Positions 52,161 to 64,000 of a DNA stretch of 64,000 bases are shown here, piece by piece (the stretch's first letter is position 1; every line of letters starts with the position of its first letter). Source of the stretch: Telopea speciosissima (Eukaryota; Streptophyta; Magnoliopsida; Proteales; Proteaceae). Location of the stretch: the NCBI RefSeq assembly GCF_018873765.1, contig NC_057919.1:68380984-68444983 (forward strand), written 5' to 3'. The position numbers and the translations under genes are program-made. The notes beneath the pieces are model-generated. The model was not told where the DNA came from, did not search any database, and saw only the letters and a program-made list of their open reading frames with translations.

Positions 52161-53130
52161 TTTCTAAGCCCCAGTATTGATGGTACCAAAATGGATCAAA
52201 TGTATCGACCATTTTTTTTTAACTACACCCCATACCAGCTTGATACAGCCAATATGACCGATTCAATCTCATTACCTTAGGCTATGGATACGGCCCAAAT
52301 CTAACTGTTTCATATTGGTATCAGCCGAGATTGATATGAACACCGATATCGATATCAATACCGATACCAATACAGAGACAGAGACATATATATATATGAT
52401 ATATATGCTTGGTTTTTCATATATATATGCTGGTTACTGAATAAAAATAGTACGTACTTTTAGTTTATACTTGTTGCCATGAGATAAGCGCCATCGCCTG
52501 TCATGCAAAAAGCCAAAATAGAATTGGTCAAAACAGTAGCCGTCCGATGAGATAAGAAGAGTTGCCATTGACGACGAATTTGAATGCATTAATCACGCAG
52601 CAATGTCATGCATTCTCCCATCTTTCATGACTTTTTATTTCCATCATTTCTAAAGTTTTGATAACTAAGTTGGATTTGAAAGAAAATATCTAGTCTAGAT
52701 TGATTCTACTAACTCTATAATTAAAGGAAGGATGAGAGAGTGTGTGTGTGTGTCTGTGTAAAAGGCATAGTTTGAGGTATCAGATCGGATCGATCGATTT
52801 TGGTTGGAGCAGATAAATATCAGTCGAGATCGATCTCGATATCGATTTGATCTAGCTGTATGGATAAGGGTAAAAATGTAAAAAAAAAATTAGTTTTTTT
52901 TATAAGAAAATAGAGACAAAAGTATCATATTTGCCCGAATTTGAGCGATCCCAATCCATATTGGCCCAGCCAATCCCGATCTGATCCAATCGATAACGAA
53001 ATAAGAGGTAAAAATGTAAAAAAAAATTAGTTTTTTAACTAAAAGGTAATTTCTTCTCTAACCTGGTTGCCACAAGCTCAAGGCAAAAGCCCATTAGTAT
53101 AAAGGAGAAAAATAGACACTATTTTTTTTG
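52161..53130. other. intergenic DNA with simple-word repeats
   Basis: This stretch holds (AT)n at about 52386-52430 and (GT)n at about 52740-52752. Stretches built from GATATCGAT/GATCGATC words lie at about 52320-52365 and 52780-52860, similar in style to the word-repeat hAT elements, but I could not fix ends. No gene recognised. Confidence 0.45.
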
Positions 53131-54549
53131 GGTTATTTTCAAATGTCCCCCCGAAAATAGTCAAACTTATAGTTGTTTCCTTGAATTTTTATTAATTTTA
53201 CGTATACCCCTGCTTTCCAAACTAAGTAAATAACCCCTCCTGTTAAACAGATCCGTTATGTTACAACAGATCTCAGTTTTTTAATATTGATGGACCATTC
53301 TGCCCCTTTATAGGGTAGAATGACAAAAATGCCTTTATTTGAAAAAAAATATAAAAAAGCCCTGCCCCAAATCGTGGGGAAGATGAGTTGCAGGTATCTT
53401 TCAACACCTAAGAACTCATGTTCTTGATCATAAACGTCCTCCTGCTCTTCTCCTCCATGTACTTCTTCTTTCTCTTCCTTGTCTTCCACACCGTTAATCT
53501 TCTCGGTCTCCACTATGGGAACAGACATTCCTGAGAGTTTATCATCTGGATTTTCCCCATTCTCAGCTCTGCGACGTTTGCGAGAGCGCAGCGGCCATTC
53601 TTTTCTGCGCTGCCGACGAGGCTGCTATTTGCAGTTCTTGTGACGAGAAGGTATACCTACCTTGATGCCCTCCTATCATTTCTTATCTCCTGCTTCTTCT
53701 GGTGTTCGTTGTTTTGAATTTTGAGTTTTACTTTAGGGCCACCAGAATTCGCATTTTCCCTTTTGATTATGTGGGGTTGTTGGGTTAATATGGCTAGGGG
53801 AAAGAAAACCAGTGGATTTGACTGATTGCAATTTATCTCTTCAGGTTTCATTCTTGTTATCCAAATTTATTCGTTTCTCAATCAGTCCCTCTCTATCTGC
53901 TCTGCAATCCAAGAAAAGAAGCAGATGACCAAACCCTTTTCAGTCTTCACAGTTCAGACTTCAGATACGCACACAGAGATCTCTAGCTCCAACGTGCTAG
54001 TTCGTCACGGATAGTCACGGCAGTAAAGGAGGAAGGGGAGTTAAAACTTGCAGGTTAATAGGTAGGGTCTTTAAGGTTTTAGTTTCTGAATGAAGAGGTT
54101 GAAGCGTTTTCGAGACAGTTTTGGGATTTTGAAGCTCTCCAATGGTGGGAAGGAGGGAAGGAGATGAACCGAAAGAGAGGGAGAGGGAAAGTCTCAAATG
54201 AAAGGGGTGATTGCAAATGGGTTCAATCAAAGGGGTTTGCAGGGATGATTGCAAATGGATTGAAAGATGCCTGCAACTCATCTTCCCCAAATCGATTTGG
54301 GGATTGGGGAAGATGAGTTGCAGGGTTTTTTTTTATTTTTTTAAATAAGGGCATTTTTGTCATTCTATCCTATCAAGGGGGGTAGAATGGTCCATCAATG
54401 TAAAAAAACTGGGATCCATTATAATCTGTCTAACGGGAGAGACTACAGTAATACTTAGTTTGGAAAGCAGGGATGCATGTAAAATTAATGAAAATTAAAA
54501 GAGACAACTGTAAGTTTGGCCATTTTTAAGAGGACATTTGAAAATAACC
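53131..54549. mobile_element. long-inverted-repeat element with captured gene-like interior
   Basis: The left end GGTTATTTTCAAATGTCC and the right end are reverse complements, and the arms pair for about 250 bp. Shared landmarks are TGCTTTCCAAACTAAGTA, GATGGACCATTCT, GAATGACAAAAATGCC and GATGAGTTGCAGG. The T runs at both flanks fit an 8-9 bp T-rich target duplication. The interior (about 53400-54260) has gene-like minus-strand sequence: a Lys/Arg-rich stretch [16 protein letters not shown], then an acidic KEEKEEVHGGEEQEDVYDQE. Upstream of it lies KVKLKIQNNEHQKKQEIRN, next to a GTAGGT donor-like site. This is Pack-MULE-like; the donor gene is not identified. Confidence 0.65.
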
Positions 54550-55180
54550 TTTTTTTTTTTTTTCTTTTTTTTTTTTTTTGATGAAAGGAGACATTATTGG
54601 CGAGCAAGATAATCTATGGGAATCAAGACTTTGCTTTCCACACAATTAGAGCCTTTTTAACTTTCAGAGGTGATTGTTGAATGCTGTAGGAACAGTAAAA
54701 AGAGTAGACATCTCACATCAATCTATTTTGTGGTCCTAAAAAAAGTTAAAAAGGAAGAGGACCTTTGGTTGGTTTTGCTTTGTGGGGATCTCAATTCCAT
54801 TTCGGTGGTGGTTGGACGACACAATAAAAAATGGTCCCACAAATCATCTATAATTGGCTGTTCAGCTAGCTTAGATCCATTCATTAATTAGTGGACTAAG
54901 ATTTTTTATGCAACCCCTCTCCATGGTTGAAGGAAAACCTAATTCAAACCAAAAAAATATTAATTCTTAATTCTTATAATCATTACAGAAGATTAAATTT
55001 TCTAGTTCTTCATTGGTAGTCACATCAAAGGATCAGATCTTATGGTTGAAGAGATTCTTTCTTCATCATGTGTGAAGAAAAATTGGATTCTATTTGCTTT
55101 GATTTAATTTCACTTTCTTTATTTACAACCAAGCGGTCTTAGAGTTCAGATATGCTACCCACATGGGGATGGATGGGGAC
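54550..55180. other. intergenic DNA
   Basis: T-rich start, then AT-rich sequence. Motifs around 54925-55090 (GGTTGAAGGAAAACCTAATT, GAAGAGATTCTTTCTTC) resemble the hairpin region at 7800-7920, suggesting a shared dispersed repeat whose ends I could not define. No gene. Confidence 0.4.
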
Positions 55181-55236
55181 AGATCTGAACCCTCCATGGA
55201 GGTGTGGGACCTATGACCCATGGAGGGGTCAGATCT
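55181..55236. repeat. hairpin with 19-bp arms
   Basis: AGATCTGAACCCTCCATGG at 55181-55199 and its inverted copy at 55218-55236 (one mismatch) are separated by 18 bases. Confidence 0.75.
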
Positions 55237-55567
55237 ACGTGAATGGATTTGCGGTCTTGTACCGTTAACAAATGTACCCTATATTTTATCCTCACATAAG
55301 ACCCTTGTTCATAAAGGATTAAGCATTCATCAGATGTTAAGAGCAAAGCCTTTCGTTGTCAATTTCCCAACAGCTCCAAAGCAACATTTAATAGAATGAA
55401 AAGCCTTCTCCTTTCACTATAGTTTAATGTTTCTGTAGCAGCCATGGTTATTCATATGAAGTTATTGAACCTATTGTTTGGGTTCATAATAACAAAATAA
55501 AAGTTACTCTTGCAAGGTGGAATTGCCACTACATTAGTGTTCTCTTTTGCTCATTCCTCAGCTAGAT

Positions 55568-55663
55568 GTACGTGAACGGCTCACAGTTGTTCAGATAGAA
55601 TCCACTCTGTGGGAATGTTCCATCTAAACGACTGTAAGTCTCACATATGTTCACGTACGTGAA
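55568..55663. repeat. imperfect foldback, probable small MITE
   Basis: GTACGTGAACGGCTCACAG at the left folds on the inverted right half ending TGTTCACGTACGTGAAC. The internal GTTCAGAT and ATCTAAAC are also paired. The edges are approximate. Confidence 0.5.
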
Positions 55664-56538
55664 CATTCATCTCTTCTGAAACCTGCTCCTCTTGGCAACC
55701 AATCTACCAATCCTCTACTTATCACAATCAATTGCTTACTAAAATACTACTCATAAGACAAGAGGCTACTGGCTGGCAGAATATGTAACTACTAAAGACC
55801 TTTTTTTTCCCTTCTTACCTGACTCTATGACTAGTGACCTTATTTATTCCTCTTAAGTTCTATGAAGCACACTTCCCTATTAGAGAGCTACTTTCGGGCA
55901 CGCTAATGGTTGGTTATTTAGTTTTGGCATGTGCCTTACTCAAATAAGGGCACCTATACTTACTATTTCATTTTATCATGAGGTCTTTTTTTTTCCCCCT
56001 TCATATTGGCCACATGACAAATTTGGAAGGTACAAATCAACCTATCTGGTAATGACTCTCACACCCATCTCACATGTCAAATTTCAGCCTTAAACAAATA
56101 GTTTCATCTCACATGTCATTTTTCAGCCTTAATTAACACAAGCACGCCCATCTCACACGACAAATTTTAGCCTTAAACAAGCACCAAAAGTGATTCTAAA
56201 AAGTGGTTTAAAACGAGTACAGACTCAAAATTTCAAAAAGCCATTTTACTCCATAATAGCATTTTTTTTCTCAGCATAATTTTAAGGCACTTCCAATACT
56301 TGCTTTGGACTGAAACTTGACCTTTCTATGTGGAGTGGTGGATGCAGAGTCCAATGTTTTCTATTGTGGCAAAAGTGTGACTTCTTTCATTAATCAAGAA
56401 TGGTCATTACATCTATCATGAATTCAAGACCTTTATTTTTTATTTTTTAGAATTTCTACTGAATTAATACACAAATAATAATTTCTATTGAATTAAATAC
56501 ACAAATAAACTGATAGCCTACTACTTTATGAATGGATT

Positions 56539-56616
56539 GAATGTCCTATAGAGATCTACCCCTCCCCCCCCCCCCCCAAAAAAAAAAAAAAAAAAAAAAG
56601 AATGTCCTACAGAGAT
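56539..56616. repeat. 17-bp direct repeats around a C-run/A-run insertion
   Basis: GAATGTCCTATAGAGAT (56539-56555) recurs with one mismatch at 56600-56616. Between them lie 44 bases made almost only of a C tract followed by a pure A tract. This looks like a retroposition-style insertion consisting almost entirely of homopolymer. It lies about 40-115 bases beyond the PLD stop codon, in its likely 3' UTR. Confidence 0.7.
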
Positions 56617-56654
56617 ATAAACAATGACATTCTTGTCCCTCAAGAAACCCATGC

Positions 56655-59600
56655 TTAGTGGAAGACCTGAGGGGATGCATAGAACTCACTTTCATTGAAC
56701 ACTGGTCTCAAATCTTCTTGACGCATGAAATCTAAGGGAAAAGAAACAAGGAACCCCCTCACTGACTCTAATCTCTGCATTGGATCAGTGGCCTTGATAT
56801 CTCCGTTCTGATAGGATTCTAGCTTCTCAGGAGCTATACCTAGATCAATTGTAGTATACCCTAATTTTTCCCTCCAGCAGGCCATACTTTGCCTAATAGC
56901 ACCTCTGCACACAATAAGTATTATATCAACAACAAAAGCATGGAAATCATGCCATTTGATCACAGAAAGAAGAGACAACATAGTAACAAGTAGTCGCACC
57001 TGGAATGAATAAGATCATTTGGGATGCATGCAAAAACATCCTGGTAGATCATGGTATTTGTCTGCCAAAGAAAAAGAAAAATCTTCCTTGTCATTGGCAT
57101 TTGGGAATCAAATTTACTCAAAAAAATGCATGCAACAATCACATTGATAATTGACTAGTAAAATGCTATTTGCAGAAAATATGCTTCATGGATCTAAGTC
57201 CGCAGTCATGCAGGGACTAAATTATAAGTGAATACAACAAAAGAAAGCCAGAAAGAACAAGAAACTCTGGCTTGGGTGTTGGTTAATCCTTCACTCAGGA
57301 GTTATTCTAGTCAAACTAAATGGTTTGTCCTACCTTGATGGCCATGAGGGGGTGGGTATGTGAAAAAAAAAAAAAACAAAAGTATGCTTTAAAGCAAAGA
57401 CCCTCTTCGTGCATTACGGAGATGAGTACCAAAATTATTCATCCCTGAGGACCATTAAAACCAGAAAATCAGGTTGCTACAATGGCACTAATCATTAGAA
57501 TCTAGCATGATCCCTAGAGGCTGATGGTTAACGTTTAACCCCAGGCCTATTAATTATTTTGGCATGTAAAAGGACACCCACCTAGACCCTTTGGGCCAAG
57601 AGGAGTAGCCATTTTGGGCTCTGCTCAACCAAAGGGTAGTCTTAAATAACCAATAAGAGATCCAGATTGATGACCAAGTGTATGATATGCAACCTCTTCA
57701 GGTAGGACTCTGGTGAAATATATATATTTTTTTCCAAGGTTCTTCAGACTAAAAATATCTTTGCAGAAAGTCTCATTTAATCAATCTCCATGCGGAAGAT
57801 AAAATCATTTCTTAGCCTCTGTACACACTTGTTCATCAAAACAACATCTAAGTCTCATGAAAAAGAAAATCGAATTTAGGCCATCCTTTTGAGAAACGTA
57901 AAGTACTAGTATCTCACTATCTTAGAAAGAAATATACCTTCCCACAAAATTTTAAAGTTTCAAATTGTTATATTTTACAAAATCCAAGAAATATGAATGA
58001 GTTTTCAAGCACAAGGCACAGAGTCATACAAAATCCAATTTTTTGACTCACCTTTGCAGTAGCCATCCAAATATCTTTGTATGTTGCATCAACCACAGGA
58101 TCACTTATTTGACTGACCTGAAATAATAAAGAGCACAAAAGATATGTCATTATGTAACATATAATTAGAATCAATGGATCATCCAAATTGTATCATTTCT
58201 ATCATGCATCTCTGCCCTACGTTTCTACAACCTAATAATGTGTTGTCAAGCACCATCAGGGTGATATGGATGAACTGGCATAAATGGGAGGTCAGTAGGA
58301 AACCAGAATACTCTGCAAATGCTATCCAGTAGGACCTTGATTGGAAAGAATAAGGAGCACTAACTATTAACCCATGATTGTTACATGTAATGTTCTCAAA
58401 GAACCAGTGGATCTACTAAATTCTGCCATTCCTGTCAACTTGTTGCCAAGGTTAAAGAAAATGGAATCGAGGAAAGGATCGGTTTCAGTCGATTCCGATT
58501 CTGATTCAAAGCCGGAATCGGTTGAAACCCTAGAAATTGGAGTCGGGAAGAAACAAAGATCTCTTAAAATCTGTGATTTTTTGGAGTTTTTATTCAATAA
58601 ACTATAGCATCATGCTATCAGAGGTAAGTTTCATTGTTTTCCAGCAATTTTACTGAAAAGAAGAAACAATGGCAAAAATGAAGATCAAACATGAAACCAG
58701 ATGATTCAAAAGAGGGTTGCAGAAATCGGCTGGTCTGCATCAGGATCGGGTGCCACCGATTCCGATTCAAATCGATCGATTCAACTGATCTAATTCCGAT
58801 TCCTCAAAACATGCTTGTCCCTGTCTAATCCTTATACAACCCAATAATGAGATTTTCAAGCACCATTGGGGTGATATGGATAAACTCATTTCAATGGGCA
58901 GCGAAGGAGAGAGCAGAAAATACTCTGCAAATGATACCTAGCAGCACAGATTCCACAACTGAATGAGCTTCCCGTGAGTCAACGTCGACTACAACGCTCA
59001 GTTTTGAGCCTCAACCGGCACAGCAGGTCACGTTTCCATGTGAAATAGGCACTCCATCCATCAATAAATAAGGTTTCTTTAGGGTTAAAACTTTAACAAA
59101 ACACTATTAGTTCAATTTTACTCACCTCTCCTGCACGAAGACCGAGGTGTTCAGACCATAATGAGAGGCGAAGACTAAAAGCAAATTTTCCAGCTTTCCA
59201 AGGCTTCCCAGACATAGATGAGTCAACAAACTCTTTATCTTCAATCAGTACAGCAATCTGAAACAGCAAGATCCATGTGGCAAAATGATAATATGGTGGT
59301 TCAGATAAATGACAGGGATAAGAATATTGAAGAAAGCAAGGAAAGAAGTGATATAAAGGGCATTCAATGAAGCCATCGAGCAGAGATCTTTCTTTTTATT
59401 TGGATAGTTTCTGTTTCTTTAGAAACTTAATTCTAGCCAATGGGTAATATACAAAGTACTATCGGCCTTCACAACCTGACTAATTTGAAGGTGGAAGTCT
59501 TGCTTTTGAGTCTCTAGGAGTGCTCTCAGTTGAAAAGATTGCACTGATCCCTAGTGTAATACAGCACCACCTTGTATTGCCTCTTGCCTTGCAAGTTAAG

Positions 59601-62600
59601 ATGGAGGAGACAAGGAAGAAGCTAACAAGAATATAAAAAATTATAGGGGTGACAATCAACCGAGAATGAAGGCCCATGAAGAATACAGGCCAGGCTCTGG
59701 GCCTATCTAAGTTTCTTTGCAATGACATATATGGTACATAGAATTTTTAAAAGATCTTATAGTTAAGGATTGAATCTTACTCAAAGCATGAATACTTACT
59801 TTTCTTCACAGAGAATATACTATTGTACCACTATAACACCTTACATATGCACTGAAAATGGCATATGCAAGATGAAAATCTCTTACATACTTATTTGCAT
59901 AGTAGGAACACACACATATATTAACGTATTTATGTATACAGTACATATGTATATAGCATATATTATAAAATGAACATTGGTGGGCCAGGCCTGGGGCCTT
60001 GGCACTGGGCCTTAAAACATGAAGCCAAGGCCCAAACTCACAGAAACATGGGACAGGCTGGGATGCCCATCACCACCCTAGTTATTAAGTAATCTCAAGC
60101 CACTAGGACGGGGGGTCTGCAGGAGAAAAGAAAGAAGAAAAAATACAGGACAAACAAGAGAGACATTTTATTATCACAAATTAAAGACGGAAGGACTAGA
60201 CAGCTAAAAGTGCAAAAAGAATTTAGCTCTATCTCTGGATCTATTTTGAATTAATCCAATTATCCAAAAATTAGATCTCCAGTTGACAGAGTAATAACAG
60301 TTAATACACTATATTATACCTCAGAATCTCTTGATCCAAGCAAGCTCCTATCATTTATATTAGCTGATCCAATCAAAGCTAGACGATCATCAATTATCAT
60401 AATCTTACTGTGCACATACACCTGCCAGAAACAATACAAATATAACACAGAGAAAGTAGTAATGCATTCCAAAATGGAAATCTTGTCAATATGTCACTAG
60501 GTCATATACAAAAAATCCAAAGAAAAAATAGCTATATCTCATGCAAGGCACCTAAGAACCTCACCTGACTGGTAGCAATGGGTCCTCCATCCAAAAGTCT
60601 GCCATAAGTTCTTAGACCATAGAAATCTATGTAATCATGTGTTCTAGGACCAAGTAGATCATAAAGGTTATGCAATATTGAATGTTGACCCCTGCAAATG
60701 GTTCGATATTGCCAATGCATTAATGCTCTCACAGATGCTGCACCGCCATCATCCAGACCACCCTGTTTAAATTTGAAGTTCAAAAAAGGAATTAACGAAT
60801 ACGAGTCTTGATACCCAGAACTGGGTACATAACCCAGTTCCATCACTAACCAAGCCATGACCCAGCTTCAGCACTAGCCAAACCCAACTTGCCCATCCAG
60901 CGCCCACTAAGGAAAACGTGTTCAATAAAAATTTGAGAGTGACCAAGAATTAGTACCTGGAAACCAGGCAAAAGCGGTATGACAATAATAACCCTGAAAC
61001 ACTTCTGCTCTTCGTATGCTCGCATTATACGCCTGTATATTGCTTCCAAGACTCTGTTCCGTATTATTTCATCCTCTGCGAGACCTGATATAAAAAATTG
61101 ATTCTGGCAACAAGTGGCCCATTAACATAATAGCTGATTAGTAATGCAAATAGTAAATTGAAACTTTGATATTGAATACAACTGGTACAGGAATATGTTG
61201 AAGGAAGTCATAAATCCACTACCAATCAATGAAGAAGATATTGTGTTCTACATAGGATTAGTACCTCGATGTAGATGAAGTATTCGGCTTTCTCAATAAG
61301 TGAACAATAAGCATTGTGAATACTCGATTCAGTTTGACTTGTACCGGCAGACCATTGCCCAACACTTCGAATAACCTGTACATCAGAGGCATTAAAGTGG
61401 CAGTCTAGCACGAATTAAAAACAAAGAAAAATTAAATCCTCATGGGAGAATAGTTCATCATTTTATATAACCGCTGGAAAATATGAACCCAAAAGGTAAC
61501 CCAACAACATAAAACATGATAAAAATGAAAAATTAATGGCGGGCAAAATTGAGTATTCAAAGTGGGTTTCTGGATATGTAGCAAACCTGGCAATGACATG
61601 GGATTCGTGGGCCAACTTGTCCAGTTTCATCAGCAGAAGCAACCTGATCGCCACGCTCTTGTGTTTCCCACCATTCTTTATCCATATTAAGCAAATCGGA
61701 TTGTGCAACTACATCCACAGATGTTTGGTCCTGAAGATCCATGAAATCGAGGTCATCAACAAAGCCTTCCATCTGCATGTCCGGAACTGAGGGTTCAACT
61801 TTAGACTTCCGTAGAGAGAATGAAATACTTCGACTGACCCTGCTTGGCTGATTGAGGAGTGTCTGTGTCATGTCCAAGCCATTTAACTTTGGGCTCTCAT
61901 TGGCAGTGTCTGCCTCTTGAGGCAAAAGCAATGGGATGTTTTGTAATGATGATCGGGAAGAGAAGGAATCATGCCTTCCAATGCTTTTAGGTTTGTCCTC
62001 TACTTTCTTACTTTCAATCTCTATTTCCTTGCTTCTCCCCATGTAATGTGGAATAACCATGTGCTGCTGAGGCATAAGCAGTGGAATTGCTTGTTCATTT
62101 GGAGCTTTGTTTCTCTGAAAGAATGCATAAATGATTAGAATCCCAACGGAAAATTAAATTTATTGACATGTGAACTGCAACATAAGCAACAAATTGTCAA
62201 CCTTTGCAAAGTTCCAGCGCTGAACGAAGTGCCTTGCCACATCACGGCAAGGTGGCCCCCAAAGAGCACAGTGGACATCATGCCATGGCATACGAGGATA
62301 TTTGCAACGATCTAGCTCATCTTTCATTGTATCTTCCCAAGAATTTGGCTCAGATTCCCTACCACAATAACATTTACATTAAATATAAAGATAGATAAAT
62401 ATAGACTACCAATTTCTTGCAATTATTCTCACGAACTATATTCATATCCTAAATGATGATGCACCTACAACTGTAATATTTAGACCCAAAGTATATACTA
62501 AATATAACCAGGCAGATTTCTTTCTCCCTCTCCAGACCATTGCCTGCTGAAGTTTTGAGTCAGTTCTATATGAGAAGATAGATATATCTACCTTGGGTTG

Positions 62601-63011
62601 TAATAGTCCTTTCCAGGATATATCTGAGGAGGGTAATCACCCACATTGTGTTCAATTGTGTCATAACGGCCAAAGCACAGATCTAGTCCCCCAATAAAGC
62701 AAATCCGGTTGTCAACAATAACAAGTTTTTCATGGTGGGACCTATACGTAACCAGAAACGTTCATCAGCATCTGCAATCCAAATTAATATACCGATTAAC
62801 CAAACAACAACGGAGCTCCTAATTGCAATATTGATGAAAATTTTAACTGGTTTCACATTTGAATTGCATACCATAGATAAACACCAGTTGAGAAATGGTC
62901 TGGATAACGGAGTACCCTCACATTCTCATGAATGTTAAGAAGCCTTCGCTTACTATACATGCTGTTGATTTTCAAAGCAATAGCAACTTCTTTGTAGAGA
63001 AGAATGTAGAT
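56655..63011 (-). CDS. phospholipase D zeta (PX/PH-type), C-terminal part
   Basis: PLD-zeta hydrolyses phosphatidylcholine to phosphatidic acid and acts in membrane traffic, root growth and phosphate-starvation lipid turnover. The minus-strand exons are 63011-62872, 62741-62592, 62358-62202, 62114-61587, 61375-61265, 61103-60957, 60762-60565, 60421-60320, 59257-59126, 58117-58052, 57061-57000 and 56904-56655 (stop TAA), all in phase, giving 680 residues. The first HKD motif is HHEKLVIVD and the second HSKIMIIDD, followed by [10 protein letters not shown]. Both catalytic His-Lys-Asp sets are intact. The long variable stretch in exon 62114-61587 separates them, as in PLD-zeta. The C-terminus ends [14 protein letters not shown], typical of the zeta type. 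The full protein is about 1100 aa, so the PX and PH domains are beyond the right edge. Confidence 0.96.
58231..58938. repeat. about 100-bp direct duplication flanking a hAT copy in a PLD intron
   Basis: 58231-58328 and 58840-58938 share TAATAATG/CAATAATG, TTCAAGCACCAT, GGGTGATATGGAT and TACTCTGCAAATG in the same order at roughly 75-80% identity. The hAT-like copy C lies between them. The duplication is much larger than a target-site duplication, so it predates or is independent of that insertion. Confidence 0.65.
58447..58813. mobile_element. hAT-like non-autonomous element, CAAGGTT family copy C
   Basis: A 367-bp element starts CAAGGTTAAAG and ends TCCTCAAAACATG. The 8-bp flanks CTTGTTGC (58439-58446) and CTTGTCCC (58814-58821) agree at six positions. 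Subterminal regions on both sides are made of the word GATTCCGATTC / GGAATCGG. The ends match copies A (1996-2969) and B (12012-12771). The open frames here are products of the repeat. Confidence 0.65.
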
Positions 63012-63389
63012 CTGCACACCTCATCAATGGATTGCAGTCAAATAAAAGCCAAATTAATCCAGAACAGAAATCCTTAAACAGTTGTCACCCATTGATGCCA
63101 CATTGTCTTTAAATGGTTAGATATGCATGGAAATAAATAAAAATAAGAAAATTTCCGCACAAAGGTATAAACCAGTTTGTTTTTTTTTTTTTTTTGGGGG
63201 GGGGGGTTTAGGGTGGAAACAGTTAAGTATAACCAAAGGCATGAAACATACTGATGCATAATCAAGGTTCTAGAGGCGGTACTAGCAGAGGAATATAAAA
63301 AAAATCAAATTTTGGAATCTTTATGACATGACAACAGCCTTTGACCATATAGCTCACAGCCACCATGAAAGCCAGATTTTTCTGTGACA

Positions 63390-64000
63390 TGACAGCCTGC
63401 AGTTACTGTTCATGTTCAGGTTTTGGTTTGGATAAGATTCTAGATTTTATCCTTGTTAAGCAGTCCAATCGTGTGGTTTTTCTAGAAGTCTAATGTCTTT
63501 CTTTTTTTATTGCAAAGCATATCTTGGATGGAACATTTTCTCTATTCTGAGTTGGCTATCTTCCGTAATTGGTTGTCAAGTCTTTAGGTTAGATTGAAGC
63601 TTTCCTATTGGTTGGACGATGGAAATTCATAATGATAAGATGATGTAAGCTGTCTCCTAAGCCAATCACAGGTTTCTGGAAAAGTTATAAATATATGTAT
63701 TGGCCATAGGCCCTCCCCATAATTTGAAGAATAAAGCTTTGCAGTTTCTGAAATCTAGTTCTGTGGATTCAGACCTACCTCTGTGAATCCAATGGTGTTT
63801 ACCTGGTGGATTCCGGGTGTACTTGGTGGATTCCAATTGAAGACTAATGTGGATTCCTCGATGGAATAGTGGATTCTCCTCGCAAGCTTTGGTTGATTCC
63901 TAGCCTGGGGTTTCGGTGGATTCCTAACCTGTTTTATCCTTCAATCTGTTCTTCTATCCATATATCAAAGTTACAGGTCAGATCTGAACACTCACATCCC
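63390..64000 (+). mobile_element. possible LTR at the right edge, in a PLD intron
   Basis: The sequence has a TATA-like TTATAAATATATG (about 63684) and an AATAAAGC signal about 50 bases later, spaced as in a retrotransposon LTR. It then repeats GTGGATTCC/GGTGGATTCC-like words to the window end. The boundaries and family are not resolved, and it runs off the window. By position it lies in the PLD-zeta intron upstream of the exon at 63011-62872. A T-run/G-run lies at about 63178-63207. Confidence 0.35.

Noticed and set aside
58374-58607. Overlapping ORFs on both strands in the PLD intron
   Set aside because: They are created by the GATTCCGATTC words of hAT-like copy C and lie inside an intron of the minus-strand PLD gene.

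Overview
This is plant nuclear DNA. It is AT-rich, has canonical GT-AG introns, four multi-exon housekeeping or signalling genes, and intergenic and intronic space filled with nested transposons. The gene families (fumarase 1, FASCIATED STEM4-type DEAH helicase, EGR-type clade E PP2C, PLD-zeta) and the gene structure fit a dicot or early-diverging angiosperm. I cannot name the species from sequence alone.

Layout. (1) 1-6174, plus strand: the 3' half (nine exons, 223 residues) of a class II fumarase, with three DNA-transposon insertions in its introns. (2) About 9307-23178, plus strand: a DHX37/Dhr1-like DEAH-box RNA helicase (1351 aa in my model), with a probable 5'UTR exon, a roughly 5.9 kb TE-filled 5'UTR intron and 11 coding exons. 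(3) 23.2-31.2 kb: intergenic DNA with a Ty3/gypsy tail, a retroposed poly(A) insert, a long-inverted-repeat element and nested hAT elements. (4) 31267-31352, minus strand: a box C/D snoRNA that I identify as U15. It has guides for two neighbouring 25S rRNA positions and a telo-box/TATA promoter upstream. (5) 31.9-42.8 kb: L1 LINE debris, nested hAT elements, and a complete but inactivated Ty1/copia element (258-bp LTRs, GCGTA target duplication) that landed inside the first ORF of an L1. (6) 43948-47639, minus strand: an EGR-like protein phosphatase 2C, five coding exons, 370 aa. (7) 48.5-55.7 kb: foldback elements, L1 fragments and another hAT copy. (8) 56655-63011, minus strand: the C-terminal 680 residues of phospholipase D zeta, including both HKD motifs. 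Its PX/PH part lies beyond the right edge.

The four protein genes show no functional link (TCA cycle; ribosome biogenesis; stress/growth signalling; phospholipid signalling). U15 and the DHX37-type helicase both serve rRNA maturation, but they lie 8 kb apart and are transcribed in opposite directions, so I infer no shared unit.

The most distinctive content is mobile. There are two non-autonomous hAT-like families with readable 8-bp target duplications. One has CAAGGTT...AACATG-type ends, and each copy carries a different internal repeated word. The other is a TAGGGATGTAAA family of 416-428 bp. The window also holds long-inverted-repeat (Mutator-like) elements with gene-like interiors, and two copies of one LTR-like repeat in opposite orientation around the end of an RTE-type LINE. 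Exon boundaries are read from splice consensus, phase and protein continuity. No transcript evidence was available.
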